DNA from: an uncultured Clostridia bacterium
Lineage (GTDB): Bacteria > Bacillota > Clostridia > Oscillospirales > Ruminococcaceae
Assembly (NCBI GenBank): GCA_947629905.1
Contig: CANRFM010000001.1
Location: forward strand, 99,910 to 163,909
Direction of reading: 5' to 3'
DNA: 64,000 bases
Below are positions 41,694 to 51,653 of this stretch, one piece after another. The notes under the pieces were generated by a model that was not told where the DNA came from, did not search any database, and saw only the letters and a program-made list of their open reading frames with translations. The position numbers and the translations under genes are program-made. The stretch's first letter is position 1; every line of letters begins with the position of its first letter.

Positions 41694-44090
41694 ATGCAAT
41701 ACGGTTACTTTGACCTTGCCAACAAGGAATATGTCATCACCCGCCCCGACACGCCCGCACCGTGGGTGAACTACCTCGGCTCGCCGGAATATGGTGCAAT
41801 TGTGTCCAACAACGGCGCAGGGTACAGCTTCGTACAGTCCGGTGCAAACGGGAGGATCTCCCGCTTCCGGTTCAACTCCATGATGGCGCTGCCCGGCAGA
41901 TATGTCTACCTGCGGGACAAGGAGAGCGGCGACTACTGGTCGGCAACATGGCAGCCCGTCGGCAAGCCCATGGACACCTACAAGAGCGAATGCCGCCACG
42001 GTACGGCTTATTCCGTCATGACCTCGGAATATGCCGCAATTTCCACCGAAACGACCTACTACGTCCCTGCCGGACAGACCTATGAAGTCTGGCGTGTCAA
42101 GGTCTCGAACAAGGACACCCGCCCCCGGACACTTTCCGTTTTCGGCTTTATTGAATTTACCAACGACAGCAACTACGAGCAGGATCAGGTCAATCTGCAA
42201 TACACCCTCTTCATCACCCGCACGGAGCGCAAGGGGAATAAAATTTTACAGCATATCAACGAAAATTCCGGCAAGCAGGCGGACGGCTCGAATCACAGAG
42301 AACGCTTCTTCGGGCTTGCCGGGGCAGAAGTGCTGGACGGCTGCGGCAGTCTTGAAAAGTTCATCGGCGCATATCGCACCTACGCCAACCCGATCATGGT
42401 CGAGCAGGATAACTGCGGCGATGAGATGAATTTCAACAGCAATTCCTGCGGTGCGCTGCGCACGGAGCTGACACTTGCCCCCGGTGAGACAAGGGAGCTG
42501 GTGTTCCTGCTTGGGCAAAAGACCGATGCAGAATCCGCTGCTATTCTTCGATCCTACGAGCAGCCCGGCAAAGCCGATGCGGAACTTGCCGAACTGAAAC
42601 AGTACTGGCACAGCAAGCTTGCCAACTTCGAGGTAAAGACCCCCTCCCCGGTATTTGACAACATGGTGAATGTGTGGAATGCGTACCAGTGCTTCATTAC
42701 GTTCATCTGGTCAAGGGCTGCTTCGCTGATTTACTGCGGACTGCGCAACGGCTATGGCTACCGGGATACTGTGCAGGACATTCAGGGCATTTTACACCTT
42801 GACCCGGAAATGGCTGCGGACAAGATACGCTTCATGTTAAGCGCACAGGTGAGCAACGGCGGCGGTCTGCCCCTCGTGAAATTCAACCACAACGCCGGAC
42901 ACGAAAACACCCCCGACGACCCTGAATATGTCAAGGAGACCGGACATCCGTCCTACCGTGCGGACGATGCCCTCTGGCTCTTCCCGACCATTGTTAAGTA
43001 TATCGGCGAGAGCGGCAATGCGGCTTTCCTCGATGAAGTGATCGTCTACGCAGACGGCGGGGAAGCGACCGTTTACGACCACCTGAAAAATGCAATCCGC
43101 TTCTCGATGGAGCACATGGGCGACCATGCGATGCCGGCAGGACTGCACGCAGACTGGAACGACTGCCTGCGGCTCGGGGCAAAGGGCGAGTCTACATTCG
43201 TGGCATTCCAGCTTTACTATGCGATGAACGTGATCCGCAAGATGGCACAGGACAGGAACGACACGGACTATATTGCCTATATTGACGAAGTACAGGCAAA
43301 ACTCGGCGAAAGCCTTGCCAAGTGCTGGGATGAGGACAGATTTATCCGGGGTATCCGGGAAGATGGTGTCATTGTCGGCGCAAAGAAAGACCCCGAAGCC
43401 AATATGTGGCTCAATCCCCAGAGCTGGAGCGTAATTTCCGGCTTTGCCGATGCACAGCAGGCTGAAAAAGCGATGGAGAGCGTACACAGCATCCTGAACA
43501 CCCCCTACGGCGCAAAACTCCTCGAACCGCCCTACAAGGAGCACTACTTTGACGGCGCACTCATGCAGGTCTACAATGCCGACACGAAAGAAAACGGCGG
43601 TATCTTCTCGCAGTCGCAGGGCTGGCTGATCCTTGCGGAGGGCTTGCTCGGACACGGGAACAGGGCATTTGAGTACTTCCTCGAATCCTCTCCGGCAAAC
43701 ATGAACGACAAAGCGGAGATCCGTGTCATGGAACCCTATGTCCACGGACAGTTCACGGAGAGCAAAGCTTCGCCCTTTGCCGGGCGCAGCCATGTACACT
43801 GGCTGACCGGAACGGCATCGACCGTCATGGTTGGCTGTACAGAGGGCATTTGCGGTATCCGTCCGGATGCGGAGGGGATTGCCATCCTGCCATCCATTCC
43901 GGCAGCGTGGGACGGTTTTGAGATGAAGAAAGTCTTCCGGGGCAACACCCTGCACATCACGGTGCAGAATCCTGCCCACGTGGAAAGCGGCGTGAAGTCT
44001 GTCACCGTCAACGGCAAGGCGATAGAGGGCAGCTACATCAAGGCAGATATGCTCACAGCGGATACAAATATAGTAGTAACACTGGGTTAA
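41694..44090 (+). CDS. GH94 disaccharide phosphorylase (cellobiose or diacetylchitobiose type)
   Basis: 798 residues, cytoplasmic (no signal peptide). N-terminal beta-sandwich opens MQYGYFDLANKEYVITRPD and PWVNYLGSPEYG. The (alpha/alpha)6 catalytic barrel has NGYGYRDTVQDIQG, RADDALWLFP and the HADWNDC segment that carries the catalytic Asp in the family; NGGIFSQSQGW and HWLTGTAS follow. GH94 enzymes phosphorolyse beta-linked disaccharides to sugar-1-phosphate plus a free sugar. The dockerin protein in the window suggests cellobiose as substrate, but the N-terminus also resembles chitobiose phosphorylases, so the substrate is left open. Start ATG at 41694 follows AAAGGAG; it is monocistronic. 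Confidence 0.88.
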   Translation: MQYGYFDLANKEYVITRPDTPAPWVNYLGSPEYGAIVSNNGAGYSFVQSGANGRISRFRFNSMMALPGRYVYLRDKESGDYWSATWQPVGKPMDTYKSECRHGTAYSVMTSEYAAISTETTYYVPAGQTYEVWRVKVSNKDTRPRTLSVFGFIEFTNDSNYEQDQVNLQYTLFITRTERKGNKILQHINENSGKQADGSNHRERFFGLAGAEVLDGCGSLEKFIGAYRTYANPIMVEQDNCGDEMNFNSNSCGALRTELTLAPGETRELVFLLGQKTDAESAAILRSYEQPGKADAELAELKQYWHSKLANFEVKTPSPVFDNMVNVWNAYQCFITFIWSRAASLIYCGLRNGYGYRDTVQDIQGILHLDPEMAADKIRFMLSAQVSNGGGLPLVKFNHNAGHENTPDDPEYVKETGHPSYRADDALWLFPTIVKYIGESGNAAFLDEVIVYADGGEATVYDHLKNAIRFSMEHMGDHAMPAGLHADWNDCLRLGAKGESTFVAFQLYYAMNVIRKMAQDRNDTDYIAYIDEVQAKLGESLAKCWDEDRFIRGIREDGVIVGAKKDPEANMWLNPQSWSVISGFADAQQAEKAMESVHSILNTPYGAKLLEPPYKEHYFDGALMQVYNADTKENGGIFSQSQGWLILAEGLLGHGNRAFEYFLESSPANMNDKAEIRVMEPYVHGQFTESKASPFAGRSHVHWLTGTASTVMVGCTEGICGIRPDAEGIAILPSIPAAWDGFEMKKVFRGNTLHITVQNPAHVESGVKSVTVNGKAIEGSYIKADMLTADTNIVVTLG

Positions 44091-44120
44091 GCGATGGCGC
44101 AGTGCCGACGGAAAGTACAA

Positions 44121-44148
44121 GCAGGGGGTGAATCAAATTCACACCCTT
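44121..44148. repeat. ~28-bp dispersed palindrome, copy 2
   Basis: GCAGGGGGTGAATC, then AAATTCACACCCTT. It is inverted relative to the copy at 39579 and lies in the gap after the GH94 gene. Confidence 0.65.
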
Positions 44149-44170
44149 GGGGGTTAGGTAAATAACAACA

Positions 44171-44200
44171 GGCTGCCCTGAATCGGGGCAGCCTTATATT
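44171..44200. terminator. Intrinsic terminator after the GH94 gene
   Basis: Arms GGCTGCCC and GGGCAGCC, followed by TTATATTTTT. Confidence 0.8.
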
Positions 44201-44217
44201 TTTATGCACTTGTTATA

Positions 44218-44496
44218 TTATAATCCCAGTAACTCAGTGTGCGTTCCTGTACGTGTTAAAACAAGAAGCAGTTCATTCTCTCTTACCTGATAGATCAAAA
44301 GCCAGTCGGGAGCAATGTGGCACTCACGAAAGCCTTTCCAATTGCCGCTTAACGCATGATCCTGCCTTGCAGGTTCAAGTTGTTTCTGCTCGGCGAGCTT
44401 TGTGATAACGTCCTCCAACAGACGGAGATCATACCCTCTTTTCTGTATGCGCTTGTAGTCTTTCTTAAAAGCACTCTGGTATTTAATCGTCAGCAT
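44218..44496 (-). CDS. YafQ/RelE-family mRNA interferase toxin
   Basis: 92 residues. The YafQ-type fold shows in FKKDYKRIQKRGYDL near the N-terminus, LSGNWKGFRECHIAPDWLLIYQ in the middle and LVLTRTGTHTEL at the end. The His residues and the C-terminal RTGTH match the YafQ active-site region. These toxins cleave mRNA on the ribosome. The gene overlaps the upstream antitoxin by 14 bases. It is neutralised by and co-transcribed with that antitoxin. Confidence 0.9.
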   Translation of the reverse strand: MLTIKYQSAFKKDYKRIQKRGYDLRLLEDVITKLAEQKQLEPARQDHALSGNWKGFRECHIAPDWLLIYQVRENELLLVLTRTGTHTELLGL

Positions 44497-44752
44497 TGAG
44501 ATCCTCCATCAGTGCTGCCACCGAAGTGAAGGCTTTGCTTAAGCCGATATTGTTTTGTGTGTCTTGCATAGCTTTTACGGTTTCAGAATTGGGTACATCC
44601 ATTGTCACCTTAAAGGGGATACCCTGTTCCCGTACTGCCTGCTTGGCGGACATGACAAAAAAGGTACTCATATCCAGACCGAGATTATCCAGCAGTTCCC
44701 GCAATTGTGCTTTCAGCTCTTCCTCCATTCTGAACGTTGTACTTGTCAGCAT
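44483..44752 (-). CDS. RelB/DinJ-family antitoxin
   Basis: 89 residues. Ribbon-helix-helix N-terminus (TSTTFRMEEELKAQLRELLDNLGLDMSTFFVMSAK, residues 2-36) with the RelB/DinJ pattern, and a C-terminal toxin-binding tail. It binds the toxin and autorepresses. ATG at 44752 is chosen, with AGGAG 9 bases upstream; the ATG at 44758 is only 3 bases away. It has its own consensus promoter. Confidence 0.9.
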   Translation of the reverse strand: MLTSTTFRMEEELKAQLRELLDNLGLDMSTFFVMSAKQAVREQGIPFKVTMDVPNSETVKAMQDTQNNIGLSKAFTSVAALMEDLNADD

Positions 44753-44795
44753 AGCCATCTGCTCCTTTCCTTGTGCTTTCGCACTTACTATGATC

Positions 44796-44824
44796 ATTAT
44801 AGCAAAAAAATCAGCAGTTGTCAA
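44796..44824 (-). promoter_or_regulatory. Consensus promoter of the RelB/YafQ module
   Basis: Minus strand TTGACA, 17-bp spacer, TATAAT. Confidence 0.9.
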
Positions 44825-44874
44825 TACAGTGTAATGAAGGCAGCATCATGCTGCCAAATTTAATGAAAATACTC

Positions 44875-44903
44875 TTGTAATCCCAACCAAAATATGCTAT
44901 AAT
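44875..44903 (+). promoter_or_regulatory. Sigma-A promoter of the ung-metH operon
   Basis: TTGTAA, 17-bp spacer, TATAAT. No riboswitch or T-box fits in the ~25-nt leader to ung. Confidence 0.75.
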
Positions 44904-44933
44904 AGAAATAAGACTGCTTGCGGGAGGTTGGAT

Positions 44934-45605
44934 ATGGTACAATTTGGAAATGAATGGGATATTCTGCTGTCAGACGAGATGCAGAAGCCCTATTATCAGG
45001 CACTGCGGCAATTCCTGACCGTGGAATACCAGACGAATACGATCTACCCCGACCAGTACGACATCTTCAACGCCCTCAAGGCGACCACTTACAGCCGGGT
45101 GCGCTGTGTGATCCTCGGGCAAGACCCCTACCACGGGGCAGGACAGGCGCACGGTATGGCGTTTTCCGTCCGGAAAGGCATACAGCCCCCGCCCTCGCTC
45201 GTGAATATCTACAAGGAAATTTACAGCGACACCGGCATTGACAACCGGAACGCCCACGGCGAACTGACCGCATGGGCAGCGCAGGGCGTGCTGTTGCTGA
45301 ATACCGTCCTCACCGTCCGTGCCGGAGAAGCCGGAAGCCACCGGAACAAGGGCTGGGAAACGTTCACGGACTACATCATCCGGTTATTAAACCTCCGGGA
45401 AGACCCCATTGTCTTTCTGTTGTGGGGTGCGCCCGCCGGGAAGAAAGCTGCCCTCATCACCAACCCCTGCCACCTTGTCCTGAAAGCTGCCCACCCAAGC
45501 CCACTCTCTGCCAACAAGGGCTTTTTCGGGTGCCGGCATTTTTCCCGGACGAATGCATTTTTGCAGGAACATGGTTTTCAGCCCATTGACTGGACTGTCA
45601 CATAA
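44934..45605 (+). CDS. ung: Uracil-DNA glycosylase
   Basis: Family 1 UDG, 223 residues. The water-activating motif GQDPYHGAGQAHG near residue 60, the SANKGFFGCRHFS leucine-loop region (HPSPLSAN) and FLLWGAPAGKKA are present. It removes uracil from DNA to start base-excision repair. ATG at 44934 sits 6 bases after GGGAGG; an in-frame TTG two codons upstream is rejected. It is first in an eight-gene operon. Confidence 0.96.
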   Translation: MVQFGNEWDILLSDEMQKPYYQALRQFLTVEYQTNTIYPDQYDIFNALKATTYSRVRCVILGQDPYHGAGQAHGMAFSVRKGIQPPPSLVNIYKEIYSDTGIDNRNAHGELTAWAAQGVLLLNTVLTVRAGEAGSHRNKGWETFTDYIIRLLNLREDPIVFLLWGAPAGKKAALITNPCHLVLKAAHPSPLSANKGFFGCRHFSRTNAFLQEHGFQPIDWTVT

Positions 45606-45618
45606 ATAAGGAGTTACT

Positions 45619-46473
45619 ATGGCACACAAGACTTTTTATTCGTTTGAAGTGTTCCCACCGAAGCCCGATGCCCCGGTAGAGAGCGTTTCCCGCTGCTTTG
45701 CACAGCTTGCCGAACTGAAACCGGATTTCATCAGCGTGACCTACGGCGCTGGCGGCGGCACGGCGGGCGGCAAACTTACCTGCGAACTGGCACAGCGCCT
45801 GAAAGAGGAATACGGCATGAAACCCGTTGCCCACCTCCCCTGCATTTCCTACACCAAGGAGGAAATCACGGCAGTGCTGACCGATTTCCGGGCGCATGGG
45901 ATTACGGACATTTTGGCGCTGCGTGGCGACAAAAGCCCCGACCGCCCCGCCAAGAATGATTTCCGCTACGCCTCCGAACTGATTGATTTTATCCGGACAC
46001 AGGGGGATTTCCATATTTTGGCAGCCTGTTACCCGGAAGTCCACCCCGAAGCCCGCAGCGCCGAAGACGACCTGCGCCACCTCCGGGAAAAAGTGGACAA
46101 GGGCGCAAGCCGCCTGATTTCGCAGCTCTTTTTTGACAATATGACGTTTTATCAATTCCGGGAACGCTGCGACAAGGCGGGCATTCATGTTCCCATTGAA
46201 GCCGGTATCATGCCCGTTGTCAATGCGAAGCAGATACAGCGCATGGTCAGCCTCTGCGGTGCAAGTCTGCCCCGGAAATTCACGGCGATCATGCAGCGTT
46301 TCGGGCAAAACCCCGAAGCCATGCGGGATGCGGGCATTGCCTATGCCGTTGACCAGATCGTTGACCTTGCCGCCAACGGCGTGGACGGCATCCACCTCTA
46401 CACCATGAACAACCCCTATGTCGCACAGCGTATTACCGAAGCAGTTTCGGGGATATTGGGGCGGCAATCGTGA
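45619..46473 (+). CDS. metF: 5,10-methylenetetrahydrofolate reductase
   Basis: 284 residues of a TIM-barrel flavoenzyme making 5-methyl-THF for methionine synthase. Motifs: FEVFPPKPD at the N-terminus, SVTYGAGGG near 40, ALRGD near 105, a YPEVHPEA segment and QLFFDN near 175. It lies 13 bases after ung and overlaps the next gene by ATGA. It supplies the methyl donor for metH in the same operon. Confidence 0.95.
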   Translation: MAHKTFYSFEVFPPKPDAPVESVSRCFAQLAELKPDFISVTYGAGGGTAGGKLTCELAQRLKEEYGMKPVAHLPCISYTKEEITAVLTDFRAHGITDILALRGDKSPDRPAKNDFRYASELIDFIRTQGDFHILAACYPEVHPEARSAEDDLRHLREKVDKGASRLISQLFFDNMTFYQFRERCDKAGIHVPIEAGIMPVVNAKQIQRMVSLCGASLPRKFTAIMQRFGQNPEAMRDAGIAYAVDQIVDLAANGVDGIHLYTMNNPYVAQRITEAVSGILGRQS

Positions 46474-47138
46474 TCCATTTTACGGAAATCGACCGGGCAC
46501 AGGCATTCCGCTACATGGGAATGCCCGGCACACCGGACGAAAATCTGCTTGCCTTAGCCGACCGCTGCGAGCGGAAACTGCTTGTTTCATCCGTACCGAA
46601 TTATGTGTACCGTGTGTGCCCGCTGACCAGTTCAGAAACGGGTATCCGCTGCACGGGAACGGCACTGCACCTCACCGGAAAGGACATCACTGCCCACCTG
46701 AATGGCTGTACACAGGCAATTCTGCTGTGTGCTACGCTTTCGGCAGGGGCAGATGCGGCAATTCGTTCCGGGAGTGCGGCGGATGTGCTTGCCGGGCTGG
46801 TGACGGATGCCATGGCAAGCGCCCTCACCGAACAGCTCTGCGATGCTGCCGAGCAGGAGATCCTGAAACAATTCCCGGACAGCTACCCGACATGGCGGTT
46901 CAGTCCGGGGTACGGCGACCTGCCATTAAGCGTACAGGGGGATTTTTTGGCGGCGTTGAGTGCAGAAAAGCGGTTAGGCGTTTCGGTCAGTGCGGGCGGA
47001 ATGCTCATCCCGACCAAAAGCGTGACCGCCATTATCGGGCTTGCCCCGCAGCCCGTCCCGAAAGGAAAACGGGGCTGCGCCGTGTGCCGCATGGCGAAAA
47101 CCTGCCAATTCCGGGCGAAAGGAGTGCACTGCGAATGA
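46470..47138 (+). CDS. Stand-alone MetH activation-domain protein
   Basis: 222 residues related to the C-terminal reactivation (AdoMet-binding) domain of cobalamin-dependent methionine synthase, as expected when MetH itself is short. RFSPGYGDLPLS near residue 145 corresponds to the family's R-x-SPGY motif, and PTKSVTAIIGL follows. A Cys-rich tail (CAVCRMAKTC) may bind metal. It sits between metF and metH with 4-base overlaps on both sides, supporting a role in reductive methylation of cob(II)alamin. Confidence 0.88.
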   Translation: MIHFTEIDRAQAFRYMGMPGTPDENLLALADRCERKLLVSSVPNYVYRVCPLTSSETGIRCTGTALHLTGKDITAHLNGCTQAILLCATLSAGADAAIRSGSAADVLAGLVTDAMASALTEQLCDAAEQEILKQFPDSYPTWRFSPGYGDLPLSVQGDFLAALSAEKRLGVSVSAGGMLIPTKSVTAIIGLAPQPVPKGKRGCAVCRMAKTCQFRAKGVHCE

Positions 47139-49495
47139 TACCAATTGAGCCATTTCTCATGCTTGACGGCGGTATGGGGACGATGTTGCAGGCGCAGGGA
47201 CTTGCGCCGGGTAGCATTCCGGAACTGTGGAATATCGAACGCCCGGCGGAAGTCACTGCCGTACACCGTGCCTATGTGGAAGCCGGGGCAGATGTGGTCT
47301 ATACCAATACCTTCGGCTGCAACCGCCTGAAAATGGCGAAAACCGGACACACCGTGCAGGAACTGATCGCTGCCGGAGTCCGCTGTGCAAAGGCTGCCGG
47401 GGCGAAGTATACGGCACTCGACATCGGACCGATCGGACAGCTGCTTGCCCCGACAGGAACGCTGTCTTTTGCGGAAGCGTATGATATTTTCCGGGAGGAG
47501 ATCGAAGCCGGGCAGGCGGCGGACATCATCATCTTTGAGACGATGAGTGACCTGCTTGAGGTGCGTGCCGGGGTGCTTGCCGCACAGGAACACGGCGGCG
47601 GCAAGCCGATTTTCGTGACGATGAGCTTTGAGGAGAACGGGCGGACGTTCACCGGCTGCTGCGTGGAAGCAATGGCGCTCACTTTAGAGGGCTTAGGCGT
47701 GGATGCGATCGGCGTGAACTGCTCCCTCGGTCCGGAAGAACTGGTGCCCGTGGTGCAGACGCTGTGTAACTGGACGACCTTTCCCGTCATCGTCAAGCCG
47801 AATGCCGGACTGCCCGACCCGGTGACGAACGCCTACAACTTCTCCCCGGAGCGCTTTGCAGCGTGCCTGAAACCCTTTGTGGAGATGGGGGCAGTGATCT
47901 TCGGGGGGTGCTGCGGAACGACTCCGGCACATATCCGGGCAGCTTCAGAACTGCTCCATACCCTGAAGCCTGTGCAGCTGCATCCGCAGATCCCGGCAGC
48001 CGTCTGCACGGCGAACCGAGTTGTAACGATCACAGAACCCCGCATCATTGGCGAACGCATCAACCCAACCGGAAAAAAGCGCTTCAAACAGGCATTGGCG
48101 GAGCATGATACGGACTACATCCTCGGACAGGCAATTGCACAGGTCGAGGCAGGGGCGGATATTTTAGACGTGAATGTCGGTCTGCCGGAAATTGATGAAA
48201 CGGAAATGCTCTGCACCGCCGTGGAAGCGATTCAGGGCATCACGGATGTGCCGCTACAGCTCGACACGACCGACCCGAAAGCCCTTGCGGCAGGGCTGCG
48301 CATCTACAACGGCAAGCCCATTGTCAATTCCGTCAACGGGGAGGAAGATTCCCTCAACACCGTCCTGCCCCTTGTCAAGCGCTACGGTGCGGCAGTGGTG
48401 GGGCTGACTTTAGATAAAAACGGCATCCCGAAAACTGCGGAGGGGCGGTTCGCCATTGCAAAGCGCATTCTTGACCGTGCACTGGCACTCGGCATCCGGC
48501 GGGAGGACGTGTATATCGACTGCCTTACGCTGACCGCCTCTGCGGAACAGGCGGGTGTCATGGAGACACTCAATGCCCTGACCCGTGTGAAAAAGGAACT
48601 CGGGCTGTGCACGGTGCTTGGGGTGTCGAATATTTCGTTCGGGCTGCCGGACAGGGAGCTTGTCAACCGGAATTTCCTGACGATGGCGCTCTATGCCGGG
48701 CTTGACCTGCCGATCATCAATCCGAACACGGAAAGCATGACCGCTGCCGTGCGGACATATAAATTACTGGCAAACCTTGACCGGAATGCGGTGGATTTTA
48801 TCGCACACTACGGCAATGTACCAACCCCTGCCCCGCAGGCACAGAACCCGGCGCAGATGAGCCTTGCCGCTGCCATTACTGCCGGGCTGAAAGCGGAAGC
48901 AGGTACGCTGACACAGCAATTGCTTGCGGACACGGAAGCGATGGAAATTGTCAATGAACATCTCATTCCGGCACTGGATCAGACGGGCGCAGCCTTTGAG
49001 AAAGGGCAGATCTTCCTGCCGCAGCTCATTTCTGCCGCCTCGGCAGCACAGGCGGCATTTGAGGTCATCAAGACCTACCTCACGGAACACAGCGGAGAAT
49101 CTGTCAACCGGGGAACGATCGTACTTGCGACTGTCAAGGGCGACATTCACGACATTGGCAAGAATATTGTGAAGATCCTGCTCGAAAATTACGGATACCA
49201 CGTCATTGACCTCGGCAAGGATGTTCCCTGCGAAGCCGTTGCCGAAGCGGCTGAACAGAGCCATGCACCCTTGGTCGGGCTTTCCGCATTGATGACGACC
49301 ACACTGCCGTCCATGGAGAAAACCATTGCCCTGCTCCGGGAGCGCTGCCCGTGGTGCAAGACCGTTGTGGGCGGTGCGGTGCTGACGGCAGATTACGCCA
49401 AGCAGATCGGGGCAGACTTCTACGCAAGAGATGCCAAAGAAACGGTGGACATTGCGAAGCAGGTCTTTCAGGGAACAGAGGGGGATAACACATGA
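47135..49495 (+). CDS. metH: Cobalamin-dependent methionine synthase (short form)
   Basis: 786 residues. Homocysteine-binding barrel (1-300) with LDGGMGTMLQ and the zinc site GGCCGT near 250; pterin-binding domain (about 310-560) with GERINPTGKK and a DVNVGLP segment; cap and B12-binding Rossmann domain (about 570-786) with VKGDIHDIGKNIV, whose His ligates cobalt. No reactivation domain is present; the preceding gene supplies it. ATG at 47135 has GAAAGGAG upstream. It overlaps the GH74-like gene by ATGA. Confidence 0.95.
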   Translation: MIPIEPFLMLDGGMGTMLQAQGLAPGSIPELWNIERPAEVTAVHRAYVEAGADVVYTNTFGCNRLKMAKTGHTVQELIAAGVRCAKAAGAKYTALDIGPIGQLLAPTGTLSFAEAYDIFREEIEAGQAADIIIFETMSDLLEVRAGVLAAQEHGGGKPIFVTMSFEENGRTFTGCCVEAMALTLEGLGVDAIGVNCSLGPEELVPVVQTLCNWTTFPVIVKPNAGLPDPVTNAYNFSPERFAACLKPFVEMGAVIFGGCCGTTPAHIRAASELLHTLKPVQLHPQIPAAVCTANRVVTITEPRIIGERINPTGKKRFKQALAEHDTDYILGQAIAQVEAGADILDVNVGLPEIDETEMLCTAVEAIQGITDVPLQLDTTDPKALAAGLRIYNGKPIVNSVNGEEDSLNTVLPLVKRYGAAVVGLTLDKNGIPKTAEGRFAIAKRILDRALALGIRREDVYIDCLTLTASAEQAGVMETLNALTRVKKELGLCTVLGVSNISFGLPDRELVNRNFLTMALYAGLDLPIINPNTESMTAAVRTYKLLANLDRNAVDFIAHYGNVPTPAPQAQNPAQMSLAAAITAGLKAEAGTLTQQLLADTEAMEIVNEHLIPALDQTGAAFEKGQIFLPQLISAASAAQAAFEVIKTYLTEHSGESVNRGTIVLATVKGDIHDIGKNIVKILLENYGYHVIDLGKDVPCEAVAEAAEQSHAPLVGLSALMTTTLPSMEKTIALLRERCPWCKTVVGGAVLTADYAKQIGADFYARDAKETVDIAKQVFQGTEGDNT

Positions 49496-51653
49496 AACAG
49501 AAACTGCTTGCCCTGTGCCTGTGTGCCGTTGCAGGAATGTCCGGCTGTTCCGGCACGGGCACAGCGGCATACCAGTGGAGCAATGTTGCCATTGGTGGGG
49601 GCGGCTACGTGACGGGCATGGTCTACAGTGAAGCGGAGGAGAACCTCATCTACGCCCGGACGGACATTGGCGGTGCGTACCGCTGGACGGAGGACGAACA
49701 GCGTTGGGTCGCCCTGACCGATCATCTGGGCGGGGCGGACTGGAATCTGATCGGCATTGAAAGCATTGCCGCCGACCCGGTGGAGGCGAACCGGGTGTAC
49801 CTGATGTGCGGCACGTATATGGGTTCGCCGGGTGCCGTGCTTGCCTCGGAGGACTATGGCACAACATGGACACAGGTCGATATGCCCTTTGAATGCGGTG
49901 CGAATCAATCCGGACGTGGTGTCGGGGAACGCATGATGGTCGACCCGAACCGGAACAGCACCATTTACATGGGTACAAGAAATGCCGGGCTGTGCGTTCG
50001 GACGACTACGGCAGAACATGGGCAGAGGTGGAAAGCTTCCCGAACAAGGGAGATTATCAGCAGGAAAACACGGCTGTCGGCATTCTGTGGGTAGAATTTG
50101 ACCCGGTAAGCGGGGATGTCTTTGTCGGTGTGGCAGATACTGCCGGGAACTGCATCTACCGTTCTGCCGATGACGGTGCAAGCTGGGAGGCACTGCCTGT
50201 CAATATGCCGGGAATGTACCCCCTACAGGCGGATTTTGATGCAGACGGAACGCTGTACCTTGCCTATTCCGACAACTGCGGTCCGAATGCAAACCCGAAC
50301 AGCGGGGCAGTCTGCCGCTACCGGGACGGGGCATTTACGGACATTACACCGCCGCCGGGTGACGGACGTTACGGCGGATTCGGGGGCATTTCCGCCGACC
50401 GGAACAACCCCGGAACGCTTGTGACAGCGACTCTCGGCTACTGGGGGGACAATGGCGACAACATCTACCGTTCCACGGACGGCGGCGAGACATGGCAGTC
50501 CCTCTTTAATGAAACAACCGGGGAAAGGCACTACGTCATGGACGTTTCACAGGCGGACTGGCTGACGTGGGGACGTGAGGAAGCCAAAACCGGGTGGTGG
50601 ATGACAGACATCAACATCAACCCGTTCTGCCCCGATGAAGTGATGTACGGCACGGGGGCAACCATTTACCGGACGCAGAACATGACGGAACTCGGCACAA
50701 AAGACGTGATGATCTCCTTTGCGGCTTACGGTCTGGAAGAAACGGCAGTGTACCGGATGGTTTCCCCGCAGTATCAGGACGGGCAGCCGCAGCTCTATTC
50801 GATCATGGGCGATCTGACGGGCTTTGCGCATACGAATGTGACGGCTTGCCCGGATGATGCGCATTTCATGGGCAGCAGCTTTGGCGGCGACCCGACAGAC
50901 CTCGATGCTGCCTTTGTCAATGCCAATGTCGCAGCCTGCTGCATTCAGAACAGGGAACATCCCCTCTGGGTGACGACAGACGGCGGCGTGACATGGCGTG
51001 CGGCAGAACAGCTTCCGGAACGGACAGAGTGCGGCACGGTCTGTGTCAATGCGGACGGTTCGCTTTTACTCTGGAAACCTGCCGGGACGGGGAACACCAA
51101 CATTTATAAATACAGCATTGAAAAGGAAAAATGGTATGCCGTCAGCGGTCTTGGCTATGGTGCGCAGGTTGCTGCGGACAGGGTCAACCCGGATGTGTTC
51201 TATGCGGTCTACAACGGGATGTTCCTGAAATCTGTCGACCGGGGCAACACTTTCACGCCGACCGGGCAGCTTGTCGCTGACGGGTGCAGCATTCAGACCG
51301 TTGTCGGCAAGGAGGGCAATGTCTGGCTGTGCAATGGTTCGCTGCTGATGTACACGGAGGACGGCGGGGAAAGCTTTGCAGCGGTCAAGGATATTGCATT
51401 CCGGGCGATCGGTTTTGGTGCGCCTGCGAAAAAGGGCGGATATCCGGCGATCTATGCGATGGGCGAAGCCGGGGAACAGGGGGACGGCATCTACCGTTCC
51501 GTGGACAAGGGCGCAACTTGGCAGCGCATCAATGATGATCTGCACCGGTTCGGCAATGTGAAGCCCTGCATTACCGGAGACAGCAGAATTTTTGGCAGGG
51601 TGTATTTCGCCACGGACGGGAGAGGTATTGTCATGGGTGATATGGCACAGTGA
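49492..51653 (+). pseudogene. GH74-like lipoprotein (xyloglucanase family), frameshifted
   Basis: A lipoprotein signal (MKQKLLALCLCAVAGMSGC, with lipobox MSGC) starts a two-part seven-bladed propeller. YARTDIGGAYRW with the N-terminal Asp, and repeats such as RSTDGGETW and RSVDKGATW, identify GH74/BNR-type xyloglucanases. The first frame leaves homology at about 49993 and stops at 50094; the rest continues in the -1 frame to 51653. One missing G in a TGG codon (GLW-RSDDYG expected at 49990-50005) explains it. This may be a sequencing or assembly error, a real mutation or, less likely, recoding. No slippery heptamer is seen. Confidence 0.8.

Noticed and set aside
44837..44857. Palindrome GGCAGCAT-C-ATGCTGCC as a terminator
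   Set aside because: Symmetric hairpin, but only a weak AT tail; it may be incidental between the divergent toxin-antitoxin and ung promoters.
46418..47134. Upstream extension of the metH frame
   Set aside because: It runs antiparallel in frame logic through the activation-protein gene, with no start signal. MetH homology begins exactly at the ATG at 47135.
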